A stretch of 64,000 nucleotides of DNA from Bradyrhizobium sp. B097. Its GTDB lineage: Bacteria > Pseudomonadota > Alphaproteobacteria > Rhizobiales > Xanthobacteraceae. The position numbers and the translations under genes were made by a program. Shown one piece after another: positions 1 to 8,519 of this stretch. Numbering within the stretch: the stretch's first letter is position 1; every line of letters begins with the position of its first letter. The notes beneath the pieces are model-generated. The model did no database searches. It worked only from the letters and a program-made list of their open reading frames with translations, and was not told the origin of the DNA. The DNA lies in NCBI RefSeq assembly GCF_038957035.1, contig NZ_CP152412.1:8738501-8802500 (forward strand), written 5' to 3'.

Positions 1-65
1 ACGAGCTGGCCCGAGCAATATGGCTGGTGGCTGAAGCGGCGGGTGGCACAGCAGGGACGATAGCG

Positions 66-917
66 ATGCCGGTGGCGAAGAAAGATGCAGCGAAAGCCGG
101 CGCGGCCGCCGGCTTGCGGTCTTTCGACGGCCCCGATTTCCCCGGCGATACCTCGCGCGACCTGCCGAAGATGGACAATGCGGTCAAGTCGGCGCGGCGC
201 GTGTTCGACGTGCTCGAATTCTTCGAGGAGCACCAGCGCGCCGCCTCCGCCATCGAGGTCGCCGCCGCCTTGAAATTCCCGCAGTCCAGCACCTCGGCGC
301 TGATGCGGACGATGACTGCGTTCGGCTATCTGCATTACGACACCAGCCGCCGCACTTACATCCCGACACCGCGGATCTCGATGCTGGGACACTGGCTGAG
401 CCCGGCGCTGTTCACGCGGGGGCGCCTGATCAATTTGATGAACGAACTCTCCGAGAAAACCGGGGAGACCATCATGCTCGCGGTGCGCAACGGGCTCAGC
501 GCGCAATATGTCCATATCGTTCAGGCCAGACTGCCGATGCGGCTCTATGTCAAGGCCGGAACGCTGCGGCCGCTGGCGCGATCCGCATCGGGTTACGCGC
601 TGCTGTCGGCCTATCCGGACAAGGAGGTCCGCCGCCTGGTGCGCCTGATCAACACCAACGAGCCGCGACCCGATCGGCAGATCGACATCAAGGCCTTGCT
701 GCTGGAGCTGAAGAAAGTCCGCGCCAAGGGGCATGCCTTCTCGCTCGGTCTGGTCACGCCGGGCGCCGGCGCCGTTGCCATGAACCTGCCGCCATCAGCG
801 GAATCGAACGAGCCCCTGGTACTGTGCGTGGCCGGATTGAACGATGCGCTGGTCACCCAGGAGACCGAGTTCGCCGACCTGATGCGGAAGGCCATCGCGT
901 TTCATCTGGCGGACTGA
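66..917 (+). CDS. IclR family transcriptional regulator
   Basis: About 283 residues with an N-terminal winged helix-turn-helix (roughly residues 45-105, including AALKFPQSSTSALMRTM) followed by the IclR effector-binding domain (SEKTGETIMLAVRNG onward). IclR proteins usually sense a small acid and control adjacent catabolic operons. It lies upstream of and in the same direction as an acyl-CoA dehydrogenase operon, so control of that pathway is a reasonable inference. I chose the ATG at 66 because an AGGGAC stretch precedes it; an in-frame ATG at 27 would add 13 residues without an obvious ribosome-binding site. The first 45 residues are an Ala/Gly-rich and probably disordered extension. The effector is unknown. 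Confidence 0.9.
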   Translation: MPVAKKDAAKAGAAAGLRSFDGPDFPGDTSRDLPKMDNAVKSARRVFDVLEFFEEHQRAASAIEVAAALKFPQSSTSALMRTMTAFGYLHYDTSRRTYIPTPRISMLGHWLSPALFTRGRLINLMNELSEKTGETIMLAVRNGLSAQYVHIVQARLPMRLYVKAGTLRPLARSASGYALLSAYPDKEVRRLVRLINTNEPRPDRQIDIKALLLELKKVRAKGHAFSLGLVTPGAGAVAMNLPPSAESNEPLVLCVAGLNDALVTQETEFADLMRKAIAFHLAD

Positions 918-976
918 ATGAGATGTCACCGCCCCATTTGCGGCCGCGCGTGGCATACAAACCGAGCTGGTCGAAA

Positions 977-992
977 GTTCACTATGCGGAAT
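977..992. promoter_or_regulatory. candidate IclR-type operator upstream of the acyl-CoA dehydrogenase operon
   Basis: An imperfect 16-bp dyad (gttcactatgcggaat) with TTC and GAA half-site ends and an AT centre, followed closely by another ATGCGA element. It lies in the 231-bp gap between the IclR gene and the next gene. The ATGCGG core recurs as a perfect palindrome at 9743-9755 upstream of the binding-protein gene. Assignment to IclR is inference. Confidence 0.3.
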
Positions 993-1148
993 TCATGCGA
1001 AGCGTCCGGCTTCATGCCATCCGCGCAAGTGGCCCTGCGGGCAACGCTTGTCACGGCTATGGCTTTTCCGCATCATTGAGCGCAAGACAACATCGCAAGC
1101 AGGGCCAGCCGAACGGCGAGCCCCAAGCCAATCAACACGAGGAACGCT

Positions 1149-2216
1149 GTGGCGGAGAGTGAGAACATCGTCGCCGAGACCGCGGAAAAGATTTTCGCCG
1201 ATCTCGCGGATGCCCAAACCATCAATCACGACAAGCAGGGCGCATGGAAGGCGCCGCTCTGGCAGGCGTTGACCGAAGCCGGCCTGCCGCTGTCCTGGGT
1301 GCCCGACGATCTCGGTGGTTCCGGCGCCAGTCTCGCGGAAGGTTTCAGCGTCCTCAACGTCGCCGGGCGGCATGCGATCGCTGTTCCGCTGGCCGAAACA
1401 ATGCTGGCCGGCTGGCTGCTGACGCAAGCCAGGATCAGCTCCCCGGAAGGCGAGATGACCGTGCTGCCGGCAAGCCCGAAGGACCGCGTCACAGTTGGCG
1501 TCGACGGCTCGCTCTCCGGCCGCGCCCGCGGCGTACCGTTCGCGAAAGACGCGAAACATTTCGCGGTGCTGGCGAGCGACAATGGCGGCATCTCGATCGC
1601 GCTGGTCGATGCCGCGAAGTGCCGGATCGAATCCGGCATCGGACTCGGCGGCGATCACAACGACACCGTCACGCTCGACAAGGTCCAGCCGATCACGACC
1701 AAATCGGCGCCGAAGGGCTTTGACCAGACCACGCTGATGCTGATGGGCGGCGTGGTGCGATCGCTCCAGATCGCAGGCGCCCTGGAATCGATGCTCGACA
1801 TCTCCGTGCGCTATTCCAACGAGCGCGTCGCGTTCGAGAAGAAAATCTCCAAGTTCCAGGCGGTGCAGCACAACCTCGCCCGCCTCGCCGGCGAGTCCGC
1901 AGCGGCGCTGGCTGCCGCGACTTCGGCCGCCGACACCATCGCCAGCGCCAATTCACTCGACAATGACGCAGTGTTCCTCGAAGCGGCCTCCGCGAAAATC
2001 CGTTGCTCAGAAGCGGCCGAGAAAGGCAGCAGCATCGCCCACCAGGTGCATGGCGCGATCGGCTTCACCATCGAGCACATCCTGCACCGCTATTCGCTGC
2101 GCGCATTGGCGTGGCGCGACGATTTCGGCTCGGAGAGCTACTGGGCGGTCGAGCTCGGCAAGCTGGTCGCCGACCGTGGCGCCGATGAATTGTGGCCGCT
2201 GGTGGCTTCGCGCTGA
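1149..2216 (+). CDS. acyl-CoA dehydrogenase family protein (small partner)
   Basis: A 355-residue acyl-CoA dehydrogenase: N-terminal helical domain with the LPLSWVPDDLGGSGASL region, a shortened middle beta domain, and a C-terminal four-helix domain with FEKKISKFQAVQH and QVHGAIGFTIEH. It would oxidise an acyl-CoA to the enoyl-CoA using FAD. The start is GTG with GAGGA five bases upstream. It is followed after 30 bp by a second, longer acyl-CoA dehydrogenase, an arrangement known from heteromeric dehydrogenases such as PimC/PimD or the steroid-degradation FadE pairs, so the two may form one enzyme. Substrate not identifiable. Confidence 0.88.
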   Translation: MAESENIVAETAEKIFADLADAQTINHDKQGAWKAPLWQALTEAGLPLSWVPDDLGGSGASLAEGFSVLNVAGRHAIAVPLAETMLAGWLLTQARISSPEGEMTVLPASPKDRVTVGVDGSLSGRARGVPFAKDAKHFAVLASDNGGISIALVDAAKCRIESGIGLGGDHNDTVTLDKVQPITTKSAPKGFDQTTLMLMGGVVRSLQIAGALESMLDISVRYSNERVAFEKKISKFQAVQHNLARLAGESAAALAAATSAADTIASANSLDNDAVFLEAASAKIRCSEAAEKGSSIAHQVHGAIGFTIEHILHRYSLRALAWRDDFGSESYWAVELGKLVADRGADELWPLVASR

Positions 2217-2246
2217 GATCAGGCAGAAAGATCAGGACTGGACATC

Positions 2247-3407
2247 ATGACTGCAGCCCTTCGTTTCGATCCGATCCGCCTGCCGGAAAAGTGCGAGCAG
2301 CTCCGCAAGGAAGTGCGCGCCTTCCTCGCCGAGGAAATCGCCGCCGGCACCTTCGATCCCCACGCGCCGAACCGCGAGGACAATGACGCGCCGGAATTCT
2401 CCCGCCGCGTCGGCGCCAAGGGCTGGCTCGGCATGACCTGGCCGAAGAAATACGGCGGCCAGGAGCGCTCGTTCCTCGAACGTTACGTCGTGACCGAGGA
2501 GATGCGGGTGGCGAACGCACCGACCCGACGCTTCTTCGTTGCCGACCGCCAGAGCGGGCCGGTGCTTCTGAAATACGCGCCCGAGCACATCAAGATGGAC
2601 ATCCTGCCGCGCATCTGCCGCGGCGAGGTCTGCTTCGCCATCGGCATGAGCGAGCCGAACTCCGGCTCCGACCTGTTCGCGGCGAAGACCCGCGCCACCA
2701 AGACCGATGGCGGCTATCTGATCAACGGCACCAAGATCTGGACCTCGTCGGCGCACATCGCCGACTACATGATCGCGATCTTCCGCACCTCACCGCCGAC
2801 CAAGGAAAATCGCCGCCACGGCCTGACCCAGTTCCTGGTCAAGATGAAACAGCCGGGCATCCAAGTGAATCCGATCGGCCAGATCACCGGCCAGTTCGAA
2901 TTCAACGAGGTGGTGTTCACCGACTGTTTCGTGCCCGACGATCACGTGCTGGGCGAGGTCGACGGCGCCTGGAAGCAGGCGACGTCCGAGCTCGCCTATG
3001 AACGCTCCGGCCCCGAGCGCTTCCTCGAAACCTATTACGTGCTCACCGAGCTGGTGCGTGCCGTCGGCAAGAACCCGGACACCCGCAGCGCCGAGGGTAT
3101 CGGCCGGCTGGTCGCCCAAGTTCACACCATGCGCCGCATGTCGGTGTCGGTCGCGGGCATGCTGCAGGCCGGCAAGGAGCCGGTGGTGGAAGCCTCCATC
3201 GTCAAGGACATCGGCACGGTGTGGGAGCAGCAGCTGCCGCATCGCGTCCGCGATCTCGCGGCTTTCGTCGAGGAGACCGCGACCAATCGCGAGACGCTGG
3301 AAAAGCAGCTCGATTTCGCCATCAAGACCGCGCCCAAGCTGACGATCCAGGGCGGCACCACCGAAGTGCTCCGCGGCATCATCGCCCGCGGGCTCGGTTT
3401 GCGCTAA
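2247..3407 (+). CDS. acyl-CoA dehydrogenase family protein (large partner)
   Basis: A 386-residue full-length acyl-CoA dehydrogenase. Visible family signatures are GWLGMTWPKKYGGQ in the N-terminal domain, FAIGMSEPNSGSDL and LINGTKIWTSSAHIADY in the beta domain (FAD and substrate contact), and the C-terminal IQGGTTEVLRGIIARGLGLR, the usual FAD-binding end of the family. The ATG follows the preceding dehydrogenase by 30 bp and the downstream crotonase starts 17 bp later, so the three genes form an operon. Likely the FAD-bearing subunit of a two-subunit dehydrogenase; the acyl substrate is not evident. Confidence 0.92.
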   Translation: MTAALRFDPIRLPEKCEQLRKEVRAFLAEEIAAGTFDPHAPNREDNDAPEFSRRVGAKGWLGMTWPKKYGGQERSFLERYVVTEEMRVANAPTRRFFVADRQSGPVLLKYAPEHIKMDILPRICRGEVCFAIGMSEPNSGSDLFAAKTRATKTDGGYLINGTKIWTSSAHIADYMIAIFRTSPPTKENRRHGLTQFLVKMKQPGIQVNPIGQITGQFEFNEVVFTDCFVPDDHVLGEVDGAWKQATSELAYERSGPERFLETYYVLTELVRAVGKNPDTRSAEGIGRLVAQVHTMRRMSVSVAGMLQAGKEPVVEASIVKDIGTVWEQQLPHRVRDLAAFVEETATNRETLEKQLDFAIKTAPKLTIQGGTTEVLRGIIARGLGLR

Positions 3408-3424
3408 TTCAACGAGGACAGATC

Positions 3425-4225
3425 ATGACCAAATATACTGATATCGGCGTCGAAACTCATGGCCATGTCGGCCTGATCGAAATTCGCAAGCCCCCGCTGA
3501 ACTTCTTCGACGTCGCGCTGATCAACCAGATCGCCGACGCGCTGGAGGAGTTCGACAACAACATCGAGATCCGCGCCTCGGTGCTCGCAGCCCAGGGCAA
3601 GGCGTTCTGCGCCGGCGCCAATTTCGGCGATCCGGTCCGCCAGGAGCAGGAAGAGCGTGCCAAGAGCGACCCGGCCTCCAACCTGCCGATCAACCATCTC
3701 TATGTTCAAGCGGTGCGCATCTTCCGCAACAAGAAGCCGATCGTCGCGGCGATCCACGGCGCCGCGATCGGCGGCGGCCTCGGCCTTGCGGTCTCGGCCG
3801 ACTTCCGCGTCGCCTGCCCCGAGGCGCGTTTCGCGGCGAACTTTACAAAACTCGGTTTCCATCCGGGTTTCGGCCTGACCACCACGCTGCCCGAACTGAT
3901 CGGCAAGAACAATGCCGAGCTGATGTTCTACACCAGCCGCCGCGTCACCGGCGAAGAAGCCTATCGCTGGGGCCTTGCCAACGTGCTGGTGCCGCAGGAC
4001 CAGGTCCGGGCCGAGGCGATGAAGCTCGCGCAGGAGATCGCCGAATGCTCGCCGCTCGGCCTGGTCTCGACCCGCGCCACCATGCGCGCCGGCCTCGCCG
4101 ACCGCGTGCTCGCCGCGACCAACCGTGAGCTGGAAGAGCAGACCAAGCTGCGCGCGACCGAAGACTTCAAGGAAGGCGTCAAGGCCACCGCCGAGCGCCG
4201 CGTCGCCAACTTCAAGGGGCGGTGA
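3425..4225 (+). CDS. enoyl-CoA hydratase/isomerase (crotonase) family protein
   Basis: A 266-residue crotonase-fold protein. The oxyanion-hole segments are present (GKAFCAGANFG and AAIHGAAIGGGLGLAVSADF). The two glutamates that do hydration in the classical enzyme are not conserved: the GGGCE position reads GGGLG and the PEI position falls in ANFTKLGFHPGFG, where a Phe or Thr stands in for Glu. It may therefore be an isomerase, hydrolase or other crotonase rather than a hydratase. I chose the ATG at 3425 (preceded by GAGGACAGATC) over an upstream in-frame extension that overlaps the dehydrogenase gene. Third gene of the operon. Confidence 0.9.
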   Translation: MTKYTDIGVETHGHVGLIEIRKPPLNFFDVALINQIADALEEFDNNIEIRASVLAAQGKAFCAGANFGDPVRQEQEERAKSDPASNLPINHLYVQAVRIFRNKKPIVAAIHGAAIGGGLGLAVSADFRVACPEARFAANFTKLGFHPGFGLTTTLPELIGKNNAELMFYTSRRVTGEEAYRWGLANVLVPQDQVRAEAMKLAQEIAECSPLGLVSTRATMRAGLADRVLAATNRELEEQTKLRATEDFKEGVKATAERRVANFKGR

Positions 4226-4250
4226 GGCTTCGCGCCGCTCTCTCAATGCG

Positions 4251-4368
4251 TCGTCCCGGCGAAAGCCGGGACCCATACGCCGCGGCCCGCGGAAAGGGCA
4301 CAAGCGGCGTCGGCTTCTCTCACAACTCACTTCGGTGGTTATGGGTCCCTGCTTTCGCAGGGACGACG
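4251..4368. repeat. intergenic inverted repeat, family B (copy 1)
   Basis: Ends in TCGTCCCGGCGAAAGCCGGG and its partner GCTTTCGCAGGGACGA, with ACCCATA and TATGGGT further in. The same layout recurs at 33101, 34591 and 62330. It lies between converging genes and may also act as a terminator. Confidence 0.8.
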
Positions 4369-4384
4369 GTGGGGGAATAGCTCG

Positions 4385-6499
4385 CTAGACCCGCGGCACC
4401 ACCAGCGCATCGACGATCGTCACGCCCTGCCCCTCCGGATGGACAAGCACCGGATTGACCTCGATCTCGGCGATCTCGCCTGCATGCTGCGCCGCCAGCA
4501 CTGAAATCTGCGAGATCAACCGCGCGAGCGCGGCGACATCCGCTTTCGGCGCGCCGCGGAAGCCGTGCAGCAGCGGCGCAGCCTTCAGCGTCTCCAGCAT
4601 CGCGGTCGCCTCAGCCGGGCTCACCGGCGCCGGGCGATAGATCACATCCTTGAACAGCTCGGTCGTGATGCCGCCGAGGCCCACCATCACCATCGGCCCG
4701 AAGGTGGCATCCAGCATGGTGCCGACGATGATCTCGACGCCCTTCTTCGCCATCGGCCCGACCAGCACGCCCTGAATCGCGGCATCCGGCCGCTGCTTCT
4801 GCACGCTCTCCAGCATGTCGCGATAGGCCGTGAACGCCGCGCCCTTGGCGGCGATGTTGACGCGGACGCCACCGACCTCGCTCTTGTGCGCGATGTCAGG
4901 TGACTGGATCTTCATGGCAAGTGGAAATTGCGCCCGCTCGATCGCGGCGTCGAGCCCGTAGCGATCGGTCACCAACACCTCGTCCGGCAACGCGACGCCG
5001 GCGGCGCGCAGCAGCCACTTGCTGTCATGTTCGGAAAGTGTCTTCGATCTGAGATGCGCGGAAAGATCGTACGTCTGCAACGCAGATGCCGCCATCTCCG
5101 GCGTGGGCTTGAAGGCTGCATAGTCCGCCAGCCGCCGCATCGCGACGCCGACATGGGTCAGCCCCGAGAGCACCACCACGCCCGACTTCGCGAGCTCCTG
5201 CCGCGCGAAGTGCGACGGCAGCGTGTAGGAATAGAACACCACCGGCTTGTTCTGCCTTGAGATCACCGGCTTCAGCTCGGCCTCCTTGAACGGCATCCGC
5301 GTTTCGCTCGACAGCGACAGCACGACCAGGGTCGCATCGACCTCGTCGGAGCCGTCGAACAGCTCGATGCTCTTCTGCAGGCCGCCGGAGGAGGCGCCCT
5401 GCGCGGTGACGTCGACCGGATTGCCCGCCGCACCATAGGACGGCATCCATTGCTTGATCTGGCTCTGGATCGCGACTGAGAGCTCCGGCACGCGCAGGCC
5501 CTGCACCGACACGGTGTCGGCGCCCCAGATGCCGGCGCCGCCGGACACCGTCAGCACCGCGACACGGTCGCCCTTCGGCAACGGATTGGTGGTCAATACG
5601 GCAGCAATCGTCACGGCCTCGTCGAGGTCGTTGGAGACGATGAAGCCGTATTTGGCGAACACCGCGTCATAGGCCGCGGACCAGCCGGCCATGCTCGCGG
5701 TGTGCGAGGCCGCCGCGCGTTCGCCGGCGCCGGAACGGCCGACCTTGGTGACGATCACGGGTTTCCTGAGCTCTGCCGCGCGCTTCGCCGCCGCCAGGAA
5801 CTTGTCGACGTCGCGGATGCCCTCGATGAACAGCAGGATCACGTCGGTCGACGGATCCTGCACCATGTAGTCGAGGAATTCGCCGGCGCCGAGATCGCTC
5901 TCATTGCCGGCGCTGACGACATAGCTGAGCGCGACACCGAGCGCCTTGGCGCGATGATAGATCGCAAAGCCGATGCCGCCGCTCTGCGCGACGATGCCGA
6001 TCCGCCGCCGGCTTGCGACCAGCGCCGGCGCATCCGGCTTGACGTCGACGGTTGGGCTGAAGGTCGCGGCGACCTTCTGCACCTGGCTGTAAAATCCTTC
6101 GGCGTTCGGACCGGAGATCCGCATCCCGGTCCGCTTCGCCAGTGCCACGATCGCGTCCTGCATGTCTGCGCTGTCGCCGCCCTCCTCGGCAAAGCCGGAC
6201 GAGATGATGACCGCGTTCTTGACGCCGACGGAAGCGCACTGCTCCAGCGCCGGCAGCACCGCACGGGCGGGAATGACGATGACGGCGAGATCGACCGGCG
6301 CACCGACGTCGGCGATCGACTTGAAGCATTTCAAGCCGTCGATCTCGTCATAGTTCGGATTGATCGGATAGAGCCCACCCGGATAGCCGTTCTTGCGCAG
6401 CATCGCGAGCAGCCGCCCGGGAATCTTCTCGTGATCGCGCGAGGCGCCGATCAGCGCGATGCTTTTTGGGGCGAAGAAGGAATCGAGCGGATGCGGCAT
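4385..6499 (-). CDS. acetate-CoA ligase family protein (NDP-forming acyl-CoA synthetase)
   Basis: A 704-residue single-chain acyl-CoA synthetase of the succinyl-CoA-synthetase superfamily. Order: CoA-binding Rossmann domain (residues about 1-135, SIALIGASRDHEKIPGRLL), ligase-CoA domain with the segment AAASHTASMAG that carries the phospho-histidine, and a C-terminal ATP-grasp domain (residues about 480-700, MKIQSPDIAHKSEVGGV). It would convert an organic acid, CoA and ATP to the acyl-CoA with ADP and phosphate. As first gene of the minus-strand set with a crotonase and a binding protein nearby it is the likely activating enzyme of the cluster. Substrate unknown. Confidence 0.92.
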   Translation of the reverse strand: MPHPLDSFFAPKSIALIGASRDHEKIPGRLLAMLRKNGYPGGLYPINPNYDEIDGLKCFKSIADVGAPVDLAVIVIPARAVLPALEQCASVGVKNAVIISSGFAEEGGDSADMQDAIVALAKRTGMRISGPNAEGFYSQVQKVAATFSPTVDVKPDAPALVASRRRIGIVAQSGGIGFAIYHRAKALGVALSYVVSAGNESDLGAGEFLDYMVQDPSTDVILLFIEGIRDVDKFLAAAKRAAELRKPVIVTKVGRSGAGERAAASHTASMAGWSAAYDAVFAKYGFIVSNDLDEAVTIAAVLTTNPLPKGDRVAVLTVSGGAGIWGADTVSVQGLRVPELSVAIQSQIKQWMPSYGAAGNPVDVTAQGASSGGLQKSIELFDGSDEVDATLVVLSLSSETRMPFKEAELKPVISRQNKPVVFYSYTLPSHFARQELAKSGVVVLSGLTHVGVAMRRLADYAAFKPTPEMAASALQTYDLSAHLRSKTLSEHDSKWLLRAAGVALPDEVLVTDRYGLDAAIERAQFPLAMKIQSPDIAHKSEVGGVRVNIAAKGAAFTAYRDMLESVQKQRPDAAIQGVLVGPMAKKGVEIIVGTMLDATFGPMVMVGLGGITTELFKDVIYRPAPVSPAEATAMLETLKAAPLLHGFRGAPKADVAALARLISQISVLAAQHAGEIAEIEVNPVLVHPEGQGVTIVDALVVPRV

Positions 6500-6582
6500 G
6501 GGCTTTCCTTTTTCTTGTTACGCTCGACGATATTGGATCGCGGCAACGAGCTCAATCGTCCTCCCCGCAAGCGCCAATCGTT

Positions 6583-6715
6583 CCCCGTCATCCCCGCGCA
6601 AAGGCTTCGCCTTTGTCGCTGGAGGTGCGAGCGGAGCGAGCCTCGAAGGATGCACGGCCACAGTCCGGGCCGTGCATCCTTCGAGACGCGCTTCGCGCTC
6701 CTCAGGATGACGGGG
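6583..6715. repeat. intergenic inverted repeat, family D (copy 1)
   Basis: Outer arms CCGTCATCC and GGATGACGGG; inner parts include AAGGCTTCGCCTTTGTCGC, CTCGAAGGATGCACGG and its inverse CCGTGCATCCTTCGAG. Similar elements occur at 22598 and 29851. Together with the next repeat it fills the gap between two minus-strand genes. Confidence 0.8.
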
Positions 6716-6725
6716 TTGGCGCTGC

Positions 6726-6812
6726 GTAGCCCGGATGGAGCGCAGCGCAATCCGGGGCGGTCCATCCGCGGGCGGAGTGGTCCCGGATTTCGCTTCGCTG
6801 CATCCGGGCTAC
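6726..6812. repeat. intergenic hairpin repeat, family A (copy 1)
   Basis: Starts GTAGCCCGGATG and ends CATCCGGGCTAC, with AATCCGGG and CCCGGATT inside: a large imperfect hairpin of about 87 bp. Four more copies lie at 12227, 13770, 52968 and 62200. Confidence 0.85.
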
Positions 6813-6816
6813 GTAG

Positions 6817-7584
6817 TTACGCCGTCAGCTTGAACGTCACGCCGCAAAGCTGGAATTCATCGCCCTTCACCGCACAGCCCCTGGCTTTCGCGGCATCCAG
6901 CACCCTGGCCTTGTCGACGACCTTGAAGGTCAAGCGGCTCATGATCTCGCTGTCGCCCTTGACGAAGCGGAAGGTCGCGTTCGGCAGCTTCACCACGGCG
7001 TCAGCAGCGGGAATGCCGACGATCCTGCCCCAATGCGCCGCCAGCGCCTCCGGCTCGGGGCTCTGCATCTCGACCTCGGTCAACGCCAAGGTCGTGTCCT
7101 TGCGGATCGACTTCTGCCAGTCCGGGCCGGCCGGTGGATACGGCCCCAGCACGTCGTCGCTGCCGTCGGTGTGGTTGAACTCGATGAAGGCGGCGCGGCA
7201 GTCGCGCGGGTGCAGCTGCACGCCGTGATAGGGCGCGTGCGTGATCACGTTCGCGGTCCGCACGCCCATCGCATTGGCCTTGGCGCCGCGCGCATCGGGA
7301 TCCTCGCAGCAAAAGATCGCCATGTAGCCGCCGCGGCCGCCTGTCTTTTCCATGAAGCGGCCGGCCGCGGTGCCCGGACCCGGCTGGAACGGCGCAACCA
7401 CCTCGAGCAGGATGGTATCGACCGGCAGCAGCGTGTTCTCGAGACCGTATTTGGCGACGTTACCGTCGCGGTAACAGACATCGAGGCCCATGATCGCGGA
7501 AATGTCCGCGATCACGGGCGCAAGCTGCGGCGCCACCAGGCAGATCTGCCGCAGCCGCATGTATTCGGCCATGGAATTGGCCAC
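6817..7584 (-). CDS. VOC/glyoxalase-like domain protein
   Basis: About 255 residues with two glyoxalase-like halves: residues about 8-140 (LRQICLVAPQLAPVIADISA) and 155-250 (LALTEVEMQSPEPEALAAHW). The fold resembles the Glyoxalase_3-like group of the vicinal oxygen chelate superfamily, which contains isomerases, epimerases and dioxygenases acting on metal-bound substrates. The GTG start at 7584 is three bases beyond the stop of the upstream crotonase, so translation is probably coupled; an ATG at 7572 is the alternative. In a CoA-degradation operon an epimerase or unannotated lyase role is possible, but the reaction cannot be told from sequence. Confidence 0.82.
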   Translation of the reverse strand: MANSMAEYMRLRQICLVAPQLAPVIADISAIMGLDVCYRDGNVAKYGLENTLLPVDTILLEVVAPFQPGPGTAAGRFMEKTGGRGGYMAIFCCEDPDARGAKANAMGVRTANVITHAPYHGVQLHPRDCRAAFIEFNHTDGSDDVLGPYPPAGPDWQKSIRKDTTLALTEVEMQSPEPEALAAHWGRIVGIPAADAVVKLPNATFRFVKGDSEIMSRLTFKVVDKARVLDAAKARGCAVKGDEFQLCGVTFKLTA

Positions 7585-7587
7585 GGC

Positions 7588-8382
7588 CTACTGCCCCTGG
7601 AAGGTGGGCTTGCGCTTCTCGACGAAAGCCTTGGCCGCTTCCTTGTGGTCGGTGGTCTCGCCGGCACGGGTGTGGTGGATCGCCTCGCCGTCGAAGCAGG
7701 CCTCTAACGTCATGGTCTCGGCATTGTTGATGTTGCGCTTGATGTAGCCGAGCGCCACCGACGGGCCCTGCGCCAGCGATCGCGCCAGCTCCAGCGTCTC
7801 GGCCTCGATATCAGCATCGGGCACCACCTTGGAGACCATGCCGAGGTTGTAGGCCTCCTGCGCCGAGAGCACCGGCGACATCATGTAGAGCTCGCGCGCC
7901 TTGGCGCTGCCCAGCATCTTGGTCAGGAAGTAAGTACCGCCGTAGTCGCCGGAGAAGCCGACCTTGGCAAACGCCGTGGTGATCTTGCAGGAGGCGCTGG
8001 CGACGCGCAGATCGCAGGACAGCGCAATCGAGAGCCCGGCGCCGGCCGCCGCGCCGTCGAGCTGCGCCACCACCGGCTTCGGCATCGTGTGCAGGATGCG
8101 CGAGACCTCCATGCCGCGGCGCAAATTGGCCATCTTGGCCTCGAACGGCAGCGGCGCGCGGCCTTCGGCCATCGACTTGACGTCGCCGCCGACGCAGAAG
8201 GTGCCGCCGGCGCCGCGGATCAGCACCGCACGCACCTCGGTATCGTCCTGCGCACGCCGCGCCGCCTCGACGAGGCCGCGCGTCATGTCGGGATTGAGCG
8301 CATTGCGCCGATCCGGGCGGTTCATGGTGATGGTGAGCAGGCCCTTGTCGAGGGATTGGAGAACCATCTGATTATCGCTCAT
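7588..8382 (-). CDS. enoyl-CoA hydratase/isomerase family protein
   Basis: A 264-residue crotonase. The oxyanion-hole loops are GTFCVGGDVKSM and AAAGAGLSIALSCD. As in the + strand paralogue, the two hydratase glutamates are absent; instead an acidic residue appears in KVGFSGDYGGTYFLTKMLG, at the place where PaaG-type and other enoyl-CoA isomerases carry their catalytic aspartate (PDSGG). An isomerase role is therefore more likely than hydration. The C-terminal end EAAKAFVEKRKPTFQGQ is typical of the family. It heads a two-gene coupled unit with the glyoxalase-like gene. Confidence 0.9.
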   Translation of the reverse strand: MSDNQMVLQSLDKGLLTITMNRPDRRNALNPDMTRGLVEAARRAQDDTEVRAVLIRGAGGTFCVGGDVKSMAEGRAPLPFEAKMANLRRGMEVSRILHTMPKPVVAQLDGAAAGAGLSIALSCDLRVASASCKITTAFAKVGFSGDYGGTYFLTKMLGSAKARELYMMSPVLSAQEAYNLGMVSKVVPDADIEAETLELARSLAQGPSVALGYIKRNINNAETMTLEACFDGEAIHHTRAGETTDHKEAAKAFVEKRKPTFQGQ

Positions 8383-8422
8383 GGCATTTTGCCTTTCGTT
8401 GTTGTTGGTTAGACCTTTACGT

Positions 8423-8505
8423 CGTCATTGCGAGGAGCGAAGCGACGAAGCAATCCATGCTTCCGGTTTTGCGAGATGGATTGCTTCGCTTCGCTCGCAA
8501 TGACG
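8423..8505. repeat. intergenic hairpin repeat, family C
   Basis: Arms CGTCATTGCGAGGAGCGAAG and CTTCGCTCGCAATGACG with the inner pair GAAGCAATCCAT and ATGGATTGCTTC. This is the common rhizobial intergenic palindrome. A decayed copy is visible around 32315-32405. Confidence 0.85.
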
Positions 8506-8519
8506 GGACACCGATCGTC

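Noticed and set aside
5702..7228. A 508-codon + strand frame opposite the CoA ligase and glyoxalase-like genes
   Set aside because: It runs through two intergenic repeats and has no coding character; the minus-strand genes are clear.
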